The notes under the pieces: generated by a model | Told to the model about the DNA's origin: nothing | Databases searched by the model: none | The model's input: the letters and a program-made list of their open reading frames with translations, nothing else | Program-made: the position numbers and the translations under genes | From: Capnocytophaga canimorsus | Lineage (GTDB): Bacteria; Bacteroidota; Bacteroidia; Flavobacteriales; Flavobacteriaceae | Length of the DNA: 64,000 nucleotides | Reading direction: 5' to 3' | NCBI RefSeq assembly: GCF_002302565.1 | Contig: NZ_CP022382.1 | Span: 567,001-631,000 of the forward strand | Part shown: in pieces, positions 7,469 through 16,201 of the stretch | Numbering within the stretch: position 1 is the stretch's first letter | Layout: each line of letters starts with the position of its first letter

Positions 7469-9088
7469 ATGCTCAAAAAATTATTCATCATAGGAGTACT
7501 CTCAGCTAATGTTTCATTTGCACAACAAGAAGCTGATTCCATTACTTATCGTTTATTTAAAGTTATGGAAAATCGTAGGGAAAATGGTTTAAAAAAAGAA
7601 AATCAAATCAATTCATTTAAACAAATGCTAAAGATGCAAAATGTGTCCCTAGAACAAGCCTTCTACCTGAATGAAAAATTATATGATGAATATCGAAAAT
7701 ATAAAGTAGATTCATCGATCAGTTATTTACATAAAAATGAAAAAATAGCACAACAATTACAAAACGATTCGCTTACTTACCGAGTTCGTATTCAATTGGC
7801 AAAAATGTACGCCGTTAAAGGACTTTATATCGAATCAAAAGAATTACTTGATCAGATAAACAACACAAAATTACCCCAAGGACTTCTCTATGAATACTAT
7901 AGTGCTTGTCATTCTTTTAATAGCCACTACGGTCAAAGTACCAATAATCTGACGTACTTTAAAAAAAGTGACCTCTATCGTGATTCATTACTAATGGTAC
8001 TTCCTGATAGAAATATTGAATATCAATTGGAAGAAGCCGTACGTAATCATTACAATTCAAAAGATGATTTGGCAGAGAAAAAACTTTTGGAATTGTTACA
8101 AAAAACTACTGACCAAAATCCTGAACGAGCGTGGATTGCTTATATGTTAGGAGAAATATACAAATCTGAAAAAAACGTCAAATTACAAAAAAAATTTTAC
8201 TCCATTTCAGCCATCACCGATATCCAAAACACCATAAAAGACAACGCCTCACTGCAAAGTTTAGCACTAACTTATTACGAAATGGGAGATATTGACAAAG
8301 CCTATCTTTTCATACAAGCTGCCATTGAAGATGCTGTTTTTTGTGGAATCAGATATCGAACCGATGAAGGTACTTCTTTTTACACCATAATCAATGAGGC
8401 TTATCAAGAAAAAGAATATAACCGAAAGAAAGAACTTAAGCTGTATTTGATTTTGATAAGTTTCTTGTCGCTGTCTTTACTTATAACTTTGATTTACGTA
8501 TTCAAACAAGTTAAGCGTTTAATACAAGTTCGTAAAGAACTATCAAATAGTAACATAAAACTAAACGAATTAAACATAAAACTCTCAAAAGTTAATCATA
8601 GACTACACGAATCCAATCACATAAAGGAAGAATACATCGCTCATTTTTTTAATCTGTGTTCGGCTTATATTGATAAAATGGAGCATTATCGGAAAAGTTT
8701 TTATAAAAAAGCTAACGCCAACCAATTCCAAGAACTCACCAGAATGCTACGTTCAAATACTTTTTTAGAAAAGGAATTAGAATTACTTTACGAAAATTTT
8801 GATACTATATTTCTGAATATTTATCCCTCTTTTGTGGAAGAATTCAATGCGCTATTGCTTCCTGAGGAACAAATCTTACCCAAAAAAGGAGAGTTATTAA
8901 ATACTGAATTACGAATTTTCGCTCTCATCCGTTTAGGAATTACTGATAGTAATAAAATTGCTGAGTTTTTAAGATATTCTTTGCGCACAGTGTATAATTA
9001 TCGAACTAAGGTACGCAATAAAGCAGCTGTAGCTCGTGATGAGTTTGAAGATTACGTAAAAAAAATAGGCTTTTATAACAAACAATAG
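7469..9088 (+). CDS. DUF6377-type PUL regulator (TPR sensor with C-terminal HTH)
   Basis: A 539-residue protein. In order: a signal peptide (MLKKLFIIGVLSANVSFAQ), a long helical tetratricopeptide-like periplasmic region (about 20-325), one membrane segment (LYLILISFLSLSLLITLIYVF), a coiled coil, and a cytoplasmic C-terminus. The C-terminus carries a LuxR-like helix-turn-helix (ITDSNKIAEFLRYSLRTVYNYRTKVRNKA). This layout is that of Bacteroidota DUF6377 regulators beside SusC/SusD pairs, related in concept to SusR and HTCS sensors. The inferred role is to sense an oligosaccharide in the periplasm and activate the PUL downstream. A TTG at 7439 is in frame but would put ten residues before the signal peptide, so I chose the ATG at 7469. 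Confidence 0.8.
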   Translation: MLKKLFIIGVLSANVSFAQQEADSITYRLFKVMENRRENGLKKENQINSFKQMLKMQNVSLEQAFYLNEKLYDEYRKYKVDSSISYLHKNEKIAQQLQNDSLTYRVRIQLAKMYAVKGLYIESKELLDQINNTKLPQGLLYEYYSACHSFNSHYGQSTNNLTYFKKSDLYRDSLLMVLPDRNIEYQLEEAVRNHYNSKDDLAEKKLLELLQKTTDQNPERAWIAYMLGEIYKSEKNVKLQKKFYSISAITDIQNTIKDNASLQSLALTYYEMGDIDKAYLFIQAAIEDAVFCGIRYRTDEGTSFYTIINEAYQEKEYNRKKELKLYLILISFLSLSLLITLIYVFKQVKRLIQVRKELSNSNIKLNELNIKLSKVNHRLHESNHIKEEYIAHFFNLCSAYIDKMEHYRKSFYKKANANQFQELTRMLRSNTFLEKELELLYENFDTIFLNIYPSFVEEFNALLLPEEQILPKKGELLNTELRIFALIRLGITDSNKIAEFLRYSLRTVYNYRTKVRNKAAVARDEFEDYVKKIGFYNKQ

Positions 9089-9103
9089 CCAAATACACTA
9101 CAT

Positions 9104-9186
9104 AAGTCAGTACTTTTTTCACACAAAAAACAAACAAAAAAATCTCATTATCAGATATTTAAATTGATTAGTTAGTACTTTTTTTT
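9104..9186 (+). promoter_or_regulatory. Direct repeats upstream of susC
   Basis: Two near-identical words, GTCAGTACTTTTTT (9106-9119) and GTTAGTACTTTTTT (9171-9184), start 65 bp apart between the regulator gene and the susC promoter. They are candidate binding sites for the DUF6377 regulator (inference). Confidence 0.35.
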
Positions 9187-9217
9187 AATATTGTAGGATA
9201 ACATTTAAAGTACGCTA

Positions 9218-9225
9218 TAATTTTG
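9218..9225 (+). promoter_or_regulatory. -7 element (TAATTTTG) of the susC-susD operon
   Basis: TAATTTTG matches TAnnTTTG. The nearest TTG upstream (9191-9193) is 24 bp away, longer than the usual 19-20. This would fit an activator-dependent promoter. The leader to the susC ATG at 9296 would be about 65 nt. Confidence 0.45.
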
Positions 9226-9295
9226 TATTACGAAACAAAACGAAACTATTCGTAACAAATCAAAAGATAAAAAACTATTTAAATTTTGAAGCGAT

Positions 9296-12283
9296 ATGAG
9301 AATTTTAAAAGAACATTTTTTATTTTACGTACTGTTCTTTAGTTTAATGTATTCTGTACAAGCACAGAATTTTTCTAGGGTAACAGGTACAGTAACGGAT
9401 GAATCAGGAATTCCCTTACCCGGAGTTTCGGTAATTCAAAAAGGAACTTTAAAAGGAGAAGCCACCGATTTTGATGGTAAATTCTCTTTAAGCGATGTGC
9501 CTCAAGGAGCAATAGTTCAATTTTCTTACATCGGATACAAGACATTAGAGGTCAGAGTAAACGCCTCGGTACTGAATGTAAAAATGCAGCAAGAAACTCA
9601 GGAATTAGATGAAATTGTAGTTATTGGTTATGGTACTCAGAAAAAAGGTGACGTAACCACAGCTATCACCTCTGTAAGTACAAAAGACATCGACCAGCGT
9701 CCTGTAACATCGGCTGCACAAGCTATTCAAGGACGAGCCGCTGGGGTTCAGGTGGTTCAGCCTAATGGGGCTCCAGGTGCAGGATTATCGGTTCGCATTC
9801 GCGGAAATACCTCTATTAGTGCTTCAAACGACCCACTTTATGTGGTAGATGGCGTTCCTGTACAGGATATCAATAATATTGCCCCTACCGATATTCAGGA
9901 TATGCAAATTTTGAAAGATGCCTCATCATCAGCTATCTATGGTTCACGTGCAGCTAATGGTGTAGTACTTATCACAACAAAGCAAGGACGTAAAAACGAA
10001 GATGCCAAAATAGCTTTTACTTCGTATATAGGAACTTCAGAAGTAGCCAATAAAATAAATTCGCTTAATGCCACACAGTACAAAGCCTTGACAGATGACC
10101 TATATGGTAGTAAGAATACAGTTCCTGCTGGACTGACTGATGTAACCGATTGGTACAAAGAAACATATCGAACCAGCTTCACACGTAACTACCAAGCTTC
10201 AATTTCTGATGCAACCGAAAAAACATACTATTATTTATCAGGAGGTTACACACGAGATGATGGTGTTATCCGAACCTCTTTCTTTGAGCGTTACAATGTT
10301 CGCTTGAATTTAGAGAATAAAACTAAAAAATGGCTTACTTTAAGTACAAACTTATCTTATGCTGATTATTCTTCCAACGGAATTATCACAGGGCAGGGCT
10401 CCAATCGTGCTGGAGTGGTACTTTCGGTAATTAACACGCCTACTTACGGAAAAATATGGAATGATACACCAGGAAAAGAGGGACAATATTTTGAAGATTT
10501 TTACGGATTAAAGATGGTTCACCCAGTAGAAAATATTTCTCGTAATGCAGATAATCAATTAAAAAACAATCGATTTTCAGGTAGCGCAACAGCCACATTA
10601 CATTTTACAGACGCTCTAAAATTTAAATCCACCTTTGCCATAGACCGTCTTTCAAGCAAACTCAACGAATGGACAGACCCTTCACTGACTTCTTACGGAC
10701 GTAAAGAACACGGAATTGCTATTGACAATCGTTGGAATACCACTCAACTAACCTTTGATAATCTTTTAACTTTTGACAAAGTTTTCGACAGACATAGTCT
10801 CTCACTTTTAGGAGGTACATCAGGAACTACATTTAGGTACAACCAAAGTTATATACGAGCCACTCATTTTTCGGGTTCAGATATAAAAACACTTAATGCC
10901 GCCAATAAAATAGACCCTAATGCAACGAACACAAACGAACACGAATGGGCAATGATGTCATACTTAGGGCGTATTTCATACAACTATGACAGCAAATATC
11001 TTTTAACCGCCAATTTCCGTGCTGATGGCTCCTCTAAATTAGCTCCTGCCAAACGTTGGGGATTCTTCCCTTCCTTTTCAGTTGGGTGGAGAGTTTCTAA
11101 TGAAGCCTTTTTAAAAGATGTTGATTGGCTTTCCGAATTAAAACTTCGCGGAGGTTGGGGGCAAGTAGGTAATCAAGCAGGTATTGGTTCGTACGGACAT
11201 CTTCAACTTTACAGAATCACACGTCAAAATTGGTGGACTACAGGAAATGCCAATGCAATGGTCAGCCTTGCACCATCAACCTTTTCAAACCCTGATTTGA
11301 CTTGGGAAAAAACAACACAAAGCAACGTTGGGTTGGATTTGGCTCTGTTCAATAATCGTTTACAATTTACCGTAGATGCCTATCTGAAAAAAACCACTGA
11401 CCTACTTATGAATGTAGATCTTCCTGCCACTTCTCCTATCCAACACATTTACAGAAATGAAGGAGAAATGGAAAACAAAGGAATAGAATTAGGTCTTAAT
11501 AGTCGAAACTTTACAGGTAACTTCTCTTGGAATACAAATTTCAATATTTCGTTTAATAAAAATAAACTTACCAAGTTAGAACTTCAAAAGATATACTATT
11601 ATGCTGTTACTTCGGAAGCCACAAGCGAAAAAGTAGTTCGTCTTGAAGAAGGAAAACCCTTAGGTCAGTTCTGGGGATATATAAGTCAAGGCGTTAATCC
11701 ACAAACTGGAGATATTGTATATGCCGATATCAATAATGACGGTGTCATTACACCCGAAGATAAAACCCATATTGGTGACCCTAATCCTGATTTTACTTTT
11801 GGTTTAACAAATGATTTTTCTTTTAAAAACTTCGCTCTTAGTATATTTCTACAAGGCTCTTATGGAAACGATATCTATAACGCTTCTCGTATAGAAACCG
11901 AAGGTATGTACAATTACCGAAACCAATCCACTGAAGTACTTCGTCGCTGGACAACTCCTGGGCAACAAACCGACATCCCTCGTGCAGTGGCAGGAACCCA
12001 AAATATTATGACTTCCTCTCGCTGGGTAGAAGATGGTTCATATCTGCGTGTGAAACAAATCACCCTTTCGTATGATGTTCCTTTAGATGGAATTAAAAGA
12101 TTAGGAATAAAGAAAATACAACCTTATTTCACTGCTCAAAATCTATTTACTTGGACAACCTACAAAGGATTTGACCCCGAAGTAAACCAATTCTCAGGAA
12201 ATAACGAACCTGTACTTGGCATCGATTGGGGAACATATCCACAAACAAAAACCTTTATTTTTGGTCTTAATGTTGAATTTTAA
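9296..12283 (+). CDS. SusC/RagA-type TonB-dependent outer-membrane transporter
   Basis: A 995-residue outer-membrane importer for oligosaccharides, powered by TonB-ExbBD. In order: signal peptide (ends VQAQ); carboxypeptidase-regulatory-like domain (about 28-103: VTGTVTDESGIPLPGVSV, then GYKTLEV); TonB-box region EIVVIGYGTQKKG (about 108-120); plug domain with the SusC signature RIRGNTSISASNDPLYVVDG (about 166-185); then a 22-strand-type barrel ending in FIFGLNVEF with terminal Phe. No N-terminal sigma-regulator (STN) domain is visible. Just 12 bp before susD, it is the outer-membrane core of the PUL. Confidence 0.95.
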   Translation: MRILKEHFLFYVLFFSLMYSVQAQNFSRVTGTVTDESGIPLPGVSVIQKGTLKGEATDFDGKFSLSDVPQGAIVQFSYIGYKTLEVRVNASVLNVKMQQETQELDEIVVIGYGTQKKGDVTTAITSVSTKDIDQRPVTSAAQAIQGRAAGVQVVQPNGAPGAGLSVRIRGNTSISASNDPLYVVDGVPVQDINNIAPTDIQDMQILKDASSSAIYGSRAANGVVLITTKQGRKNEDAKIAFTSYIGTSEVANKINSLNATQYKALTDDLYGSKNTVPAGLTDVTDWYKETYRTSFTRNYQASISDATEKTYYYLSGGYTRDDGVIRTSFFERYNVRLNLENKTKKWLTLSTNLSYADYSSNGIITGQGSNRAGVVLSVINTPTYGKIWNDTPGKEGQYFEDFYGLKMVHPVENISRNADNQLKNNRFSGSATATLHFTDALKFKSTFAIDRLSSKLNEWTDPSLTSYGRKEHGIAIDNRWNTTQLTFDNLLTFDKVFDRHSLSLLGGTSGTTFRYNQSYIRATHFSGSDIKTLNAANKIDPNATNTNEHEWAMMSYLGRISYNYDSKYLLTANFRADGSSKLAPAKRWGFFPSFSVGWRVSNEAFLKDVDWLSELKLRGGWGQVGNQAGIGSYGHLQLYRITRQNWWTTGNANAMVSLAPSTFSNPDLTWEKTTQSNVGLDLALFNNRLQFTVDAYLKKTTDLLMNVDLPATSPIQHIYRNEGEMENKGIELGLNSRNFTGNFSWNTNFNISFNKNKLTKLELQKIYYYAVTSEATSEKVVRLEEGKPLGQFWGYISQGVNPQTGDIVYADINNDGVITPEDKTHIGDPNPDFTFGLTNDFSFKNFALSIFLQGSYGNDIYNASRIETEGMYNYRNQSTEVLRRWTTPGQQTDIPRAVAGTQNIMTSSRWVEDGSYLRVKQITLSYDVPLDGIKRLGIKKIQPYFTAQNLFTWTTYKGFDPEVNQFSGNNEPVLGIDWGTYPQTKTFIFGLNVEF

Positions 12284-12295
12284 TAACGAATAACA

Positions 12296-13783
12296 ATGAA
12301 AAATTATATATTACCCTTTGTTGTATCAGTAGCTATGGTTTCCTGTAGCTTAGACAAGGAACCAATATCTGATTTTAGTGAATTAAGACAAGAGAGTTCA
12401 TCAGCCGTTTCCTACACAACTCGTGCAGAACTCAAACCAGCTTACGATGCTATGTACACTTTCATAAAAGGAAACGGACAAGAATTTTGGATTCTTGATT
12501 TTATGGTATGTACCGAAACACGTTCCGACAATGCTTACGCTGGGGGTACAAATCTGGAGCTTCTGGAAAATGAAAAAAACACACTTAGCTCCATAAACAA
12601 AAATAATTTGCGTGATTGGAAAGGATACCTAAATGGTGTGGCACGAGCCAATATTGTTTTAGCTAATATAGATGCTATCACTGACATAGATGACAGCGAA
12701 CGCAAACGATGGAAAGCTGAAGCACAAATATTACGTGCGTGGATGTATTTTGATATGGTACGTCTTTGGGGAGAGGTACCTCTATCGCCGGCCATTAATT
12801 TACCGCCCATTACTTCGGAAAATATCAACAAATTATACCCTATTTTGTACCCTGAAAGACGAAATACAGTAATTGAAGTTTACACTGACATCATTGCTAA
12901 TTTAGAAGCAGCTGCACAAAATGCACCTGAAGTAAATTCTTCAAACAAATTTCTATTTACCAAAGGGGTTGCTAATGCACTTTTAGCAAAAGTATATGCT
13001 GAAAAACCTATGCGTGATTATACCAAAACCATTCAATACGCTGATGCTGTGATAGCCTCAGGATATAGCTTATTGCCTAATTATGCTGACCTTTTTCAGC
13101 TTAATGACACCAAAACTGATATCAAACTCCGCAACTCGTCAGAATCCATCTTCGAAATTACTTACGAAGGAGGAGGTACTTGGGTAGCAGGATTATTCGG
13201 ACTAAATCATACTAATCCAAAAGATGCCATTTCGTGGGCACGTTGGGTAGCTCCTTCTCGCGACCTTATTGCAGCTTTTGACGCCGAAGGAGATGTTGTA
13301 AGACGTGAAAATTCCATAGTATATTCACCAACTAATCACACCACCTACTATCCTGACAAAACAAACTATCCACACCTGTATAAAATCAGATCCAGCTCTT
13401 CAAGTGTAATTAAAATCCGATTGGCTGACATTTTACTAATCAAAGCCGAAGCTGCTGCAGCTTTGGGTGATGTTACTACAGCCGCTTCTCTTGTCAATCA
13501 GGTGCGAAATCGTGTAAATTTACCCAATATACCCAACAATTTATCACAGACAGATATGCAAGTCGCTGTACTTAAAGAACGTCGTTTGGAACTTGCCTTT
13601 GAAGGACAGCGCTGGTTTGACCTTCTCCGTAGTGATAAAGCAATTGAAATAATGAATGGTCTTAACAGCCGTGATAGTGGACGTTTACAGATGAGACCTC
13701 TTACTCAAAACACTATGATTTCTCCTGTACCAAACGAAGAAAAGGATAAAAACCCGAGATTAGGACAAAATCAAGGGTACTAA
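12296..13783 (+). CDS. SusD/RagB-type surface glycan-binding lipoprotein
   Basis: A 495-residue lipoprotein (lipobox MVSC, Cys17) that sits as a lid on the SusC barrel and binds glycan at the cell surface. The SusD hallmarks are visible: the helical WKGYLNGVARANIVLANID and RAWMYFDMVRLWGEVPL segments (TPR-like region), and the C-terminal block LKERRLELAFEGQRWFDLLRS. The ligand cannot be read from sequence; the downstream GH30 and GH3 suggest a beta-glucan. A strong inverted repeat follows, before the enzyme genes. Confidence 0.95.
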   Translation: MKNYILPFVVSVAMVSCSLDKEPISDFSELRQESSSAVSYTTRAELKPAYDAMYTFIKGNGQEFWILDFMVCTETRSDNAYAGGTNLELLENEKNTLSSINKNNLRDWKGYLNGVARANIVLANIDAITDIDDSERKRWKAEAQILRAWMYFDMVRLWGEVPLSPAINLPPITSENINKLYPILYPERRNTVIEVYTDIIANLEAAAQNAPEVNSSNKFLFTKGVANALLAKVYAEKPMRDYTKTIQYADAVIASGYSLLPNYADLFQLNDTKTDIKLRNSSESIFEITYEGGGTWVAGLFGLNHTNPKDAISWARWVAPSRDLIAAFDAEGDVVRRENSIVYSPTNHTTYYPDKTNYPHLYKIRSSSSSVIKIRLADILLIKAEAAAALGDVTTAASLVNQVRNRVNLPNIPNNLSQTDMQVAVLKERRLELAFEGQRWFDLLRSDKAIEIMNGLNSRDSGRLQMRPLTQNTMISPVPNEEKDKNPRLGQNQGY

Positions 13784-13800
13784 ATGATTTTTAGTAGAAA

Positions 13801-13845
13801 GTTACTTAGTGGAAAGTTACAAAAGAATACTTTCCACTAAGTAAC
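13801..13845 (+). terminator. Strong hairpin between susD and the enzyme genes (attenuator-like)
   Basis: A perfect 17-bp inverted repeat (13801-13817 with 13829-13845, starting GTTACTTAGTGGAAAG) with an 11-nt loop lies 18 bp after the susD stop. No T-run follows, so it is more likely a partial terminator or 3' mRNA stabiliser that keeps susCD transcripts above enzyme transcripts (inference). Confidence 0.6.
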
Positions 13846-13890
13846 AACTTTCACCAATTGTGATACAATTAACAAATCTGTAAAAATAAG

Positions 13891-15339
13891 ATGAATGTAA
13901 AAATCACAACCATATTGATTAGTTTTTGGATAATTATTTCTTGCTCTAACAATAAGTTAGAAGGTAGAAAGGTAGCGGCTTTAATCACCACAGCGAATGG
14001 CGAAAAAAGTTTTCATAAGGAAGAAATCAATTTGGTGATGAGTGACGCCCAAACAAAGGCCGATATTACGCTAAATCCTTCCGAAAAGTATCAGTCTATC
14101 TACGGATTTGGGTCAGCGATAACAGGGTCAACTTGTTACAATCTACTGAAAATGAATCCTTCCGACAGAACCAATTTCTTAAAAGAAACATTCTCAACCA
14201 CTGAAGGTTTAGGACAAAGTTATGTGCGAATTTCTATCGGTTGCTCCGACTTCTCGATGAGTGAATATAGCCTTTGCGACAAAGAAGGAATTGAAAATTT
14301 CGCTTTACAATCCGAAGAAAAAGAATACGTAATCCCTATTCTGAAAGAAATTTTAACCATAAATCCTGACGTGAAAATCATCGGTTCGCCTTGGACACCA
14401 CCACGTTGGATGAAGGTAAGCAACCTGAAGGATTTAAAACCCCATTATGAATGGACTAGCGGTCACCTCAACCCAAAACACTATGATGATTACGCATTAT
14501 ATTTCGTAAAATGGCTTCAAGCAATGAAAAGTCACGGCATTGAAGTTGATGCAGTTACCATTCAGAATGAACCACTTAACAGGGGAAATTCTGCTTCACT
14601 ATTTATGGGTTGGCAAGAACAGTTGGACTTCATAAAAAAATCGTTAGGGAAATGTTTCAAACAAGAAGGAATCACGACCAAAATTTACCTGTTCGACCAT
14701 AACTTCAACTACGACAATATGGCAGACCAGAAAGATTATCCACTCCACATTTATAACGACAAGGAAGCATCAAGTTACATTGCAGGAGCTGCCTATCACA
14801 ATTATGGAGGGCATTACGATGAACTTCAAAAAATACATTTAGCACAACCCGATAAAGAACTCATTTTTACCGAAACTTCTATCGGAGAATGGAACGACGG
14901 ACGAAATTTATCAGCCCGTTTGTTAGATGATATGGAGCATATTGGCATCGGAATTCTCAATAATTGGGGAAAAGCGGTTATTGTTTGGAATTTGATGCTC
15001 GACGAAAAAGGTACTCCCAATCGGGAAGGAGGTTGTAAAACTTGCTACGGAGCGGTCGATATTTCATCAAACGATTACAAAACCATCACTAAAAACTCAC
15101 ATTATTACGTTATTGGGCATTTGTCATCAGTGATAAAACCCAATGCCGTGCGTATTCAATCGGAAACCAATAACAAAAACATTTTATGTACAAGCTTCAA
15201 AAATCCTGACGGAAGTTACGCTTTAGTACTTCTAAATAGAGCTTCTTCCGATGAAGAAATTACAATAAATGATAGCAAAAAACATTTTAAATATAGTATT
15301 CCAGCACGTAGTGTGGCATCTTTTTTATGGAATAATTAA
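13891..15339 (+). CDS. Glycoside hydrolase family 30 lipoprotein
   Basis: A 482-residue predicted lipoprotein (IIISC, Cys18) with a GH30 (beta/alpha)8 fold and small beta side domain. Visible motifs: QSIYGFGSAITGSTCYNLL (start of catalytic fold), IIGSPWTPPRWMK, the acid/base glutamate in TIQNEPL (Glu227), and the nucleophile in IFTETSIGEW (Glu328). The C-terminal FLWN tail belongs to the beta side domain. GH30 includes glucosylceramidases and endo-beta-1,6-glucanases; with SusCD and GH3 the latter is my preferred reading. The lipid anchor implies surface or periplasmic action. Starts 107 bp after susD. Confidence 0.9.
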   Translation: MNVKITTILISFWIIISCSNNKLEGRKVAALITTANGEKSFHKEEINLVMSDAQTKADITLNPSEKYQSIYGFGSAITGSTCYNLLKMNPSDRTNFLKETFSTTEGLGQSYVRISIGCSDFSMSEYSLCDKEGIENFALQSEEKEYVIPILKEILTINPDVKIIGSPWTPPRWMKVSNLKDLKPHYEWTSGHLNPKHYDDYALYFVKWLQAMKSHGIEVDAVTIQNEPLNRGNSASLFMGWQEQLDFIKKSLGKCFKQEGITTKIYLFDHNFNYDNMADQKDYPLHIYNDKEASSYIAGAAYHNYGGHYDELQKIHLAQPDKELIFTETSIGEWNDGRNLSARLLDDMEHIGIGILNNWGKAVIVWNLMLDEKGTPNREGGCKTCYGAVDISSNDYKTITKNSHYYVIGHLSSVIKPNAVRIQSETNNKNILCTSFKNPDGSYALVLLNRASSDEEITINDSKKHFKYSIPARSVASFLWNN

Positions 15340-15355
15340 AGTAAAATTTAAACTA

Positions 15356-16060
15356 ATGAAGAAAATATTTTTAATCGTAACGTTTTTAATTTCAATCATT
15401 TCTTGGAGTCAAACCACAACTATCAAAACAAAAATTCCTTTCAAGCAATCCGATGAAACTGCTTGGATTAAACGTTATCAGCACGACATTGATAAATACA
15501 AAAAGGAAAACAAAAATTTACCCAATAAACAATGTGATGTACTTTTTCTGGGAAGCTCGTCCATAAACCTCTGGAAAACAATCTATGAGGATTTTGCTCC
15601 ATTGAAAGTTATTCGTCGTTCATACGGAGGTTCTACGCTTCGTGATATGATTTACAATTACAAAGTGATTGCCAAAGGATACAATCCTAAGAAAATTCTG
15701 CTTTATGTTGAAAATGACTTAGGATCTCACAAAGAAGGAGTTTCTGCAGTAAAATGTTTCGACTTATTCCGAATTTTTATCGCAAAACTCAAAAAAGATT
15801 ATCCTGCTTCATCGCTTTACGTGGTTTCATTGAAGCCATCTGAACATAAAGCCGACCAAATCAAAGACCAACTTTTAGTAAATAGCTTTCTGGAAGCCAA
15901 TGCTAAAGAGCAAAATTACACTTACATTGATATTACAAAAGTGATGTACGATACTGAAGGAAATTTACGACAAGATATTTTCGTAGAAGACAAATTACAT
16001 CTCAACGCCGAAGGATATCGGCTTTGGACAGAAGTAATTAAGCCTTATTTAATAAAATAA
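15356..16060 (+). CDS. Secreted SGNH/GDSL hydrolase
   Basis: A 234-residue protein with a signal peptide (MKKIFLIVTFLISIISWSQ). Block I is FLGSSSINLW with the probable catalytic serine at Ser68 (GSS in place of GDS). Block III is YVENDLG rather than GxND, and block V is DKLHLNAEGYRLW with the Asp-x-x-His pair. These fit a lipase/esterase of the SGNH superfamily, often a carbohydrate deacetylase in PULs. A longer in-frame start at 15269 overlaps the GH30 gene by 71 bp and adds residues before the signal peptide; the ATG at 15356 is preferred. It lies 16 bp after GH30 and is probably co-transcribed. Confidence 0.85.
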   Translation: MKKIFLIVTFLISIISWSQTTTIKTKIPFKQSDETAWIKRYQHDIDKYKKENKNLPNKQCDVLFLGSSSINLWKTIYEDFAPLKVIRRSYGGSTLRDMIYNYKVIAKGYNPKKILLYVENDLGSHKEGVSAVKCFDLFRIFIAKLKKDYPASSLYVVSLKPSEHKADQIKDQLLVNSFLEANAKEQNYTYIDITKVMYDTEGNLRQDIFVEDKLHLNAEGYRLWTEVIKPYLIK

Positions 16061-16201
16061 AGAATGAATTTTTTTCATAATTAGTGTAAAATTTAGGGTT
16101 AGTAGTCCCAGTGATGTAAGAGTAAGGACTTATCTTTAAGTTCTTCTCTTGCAGAACTGGCAAAAAAATGTATGCAAAAAATGTATTAAAATATTCTCAA
16201 A

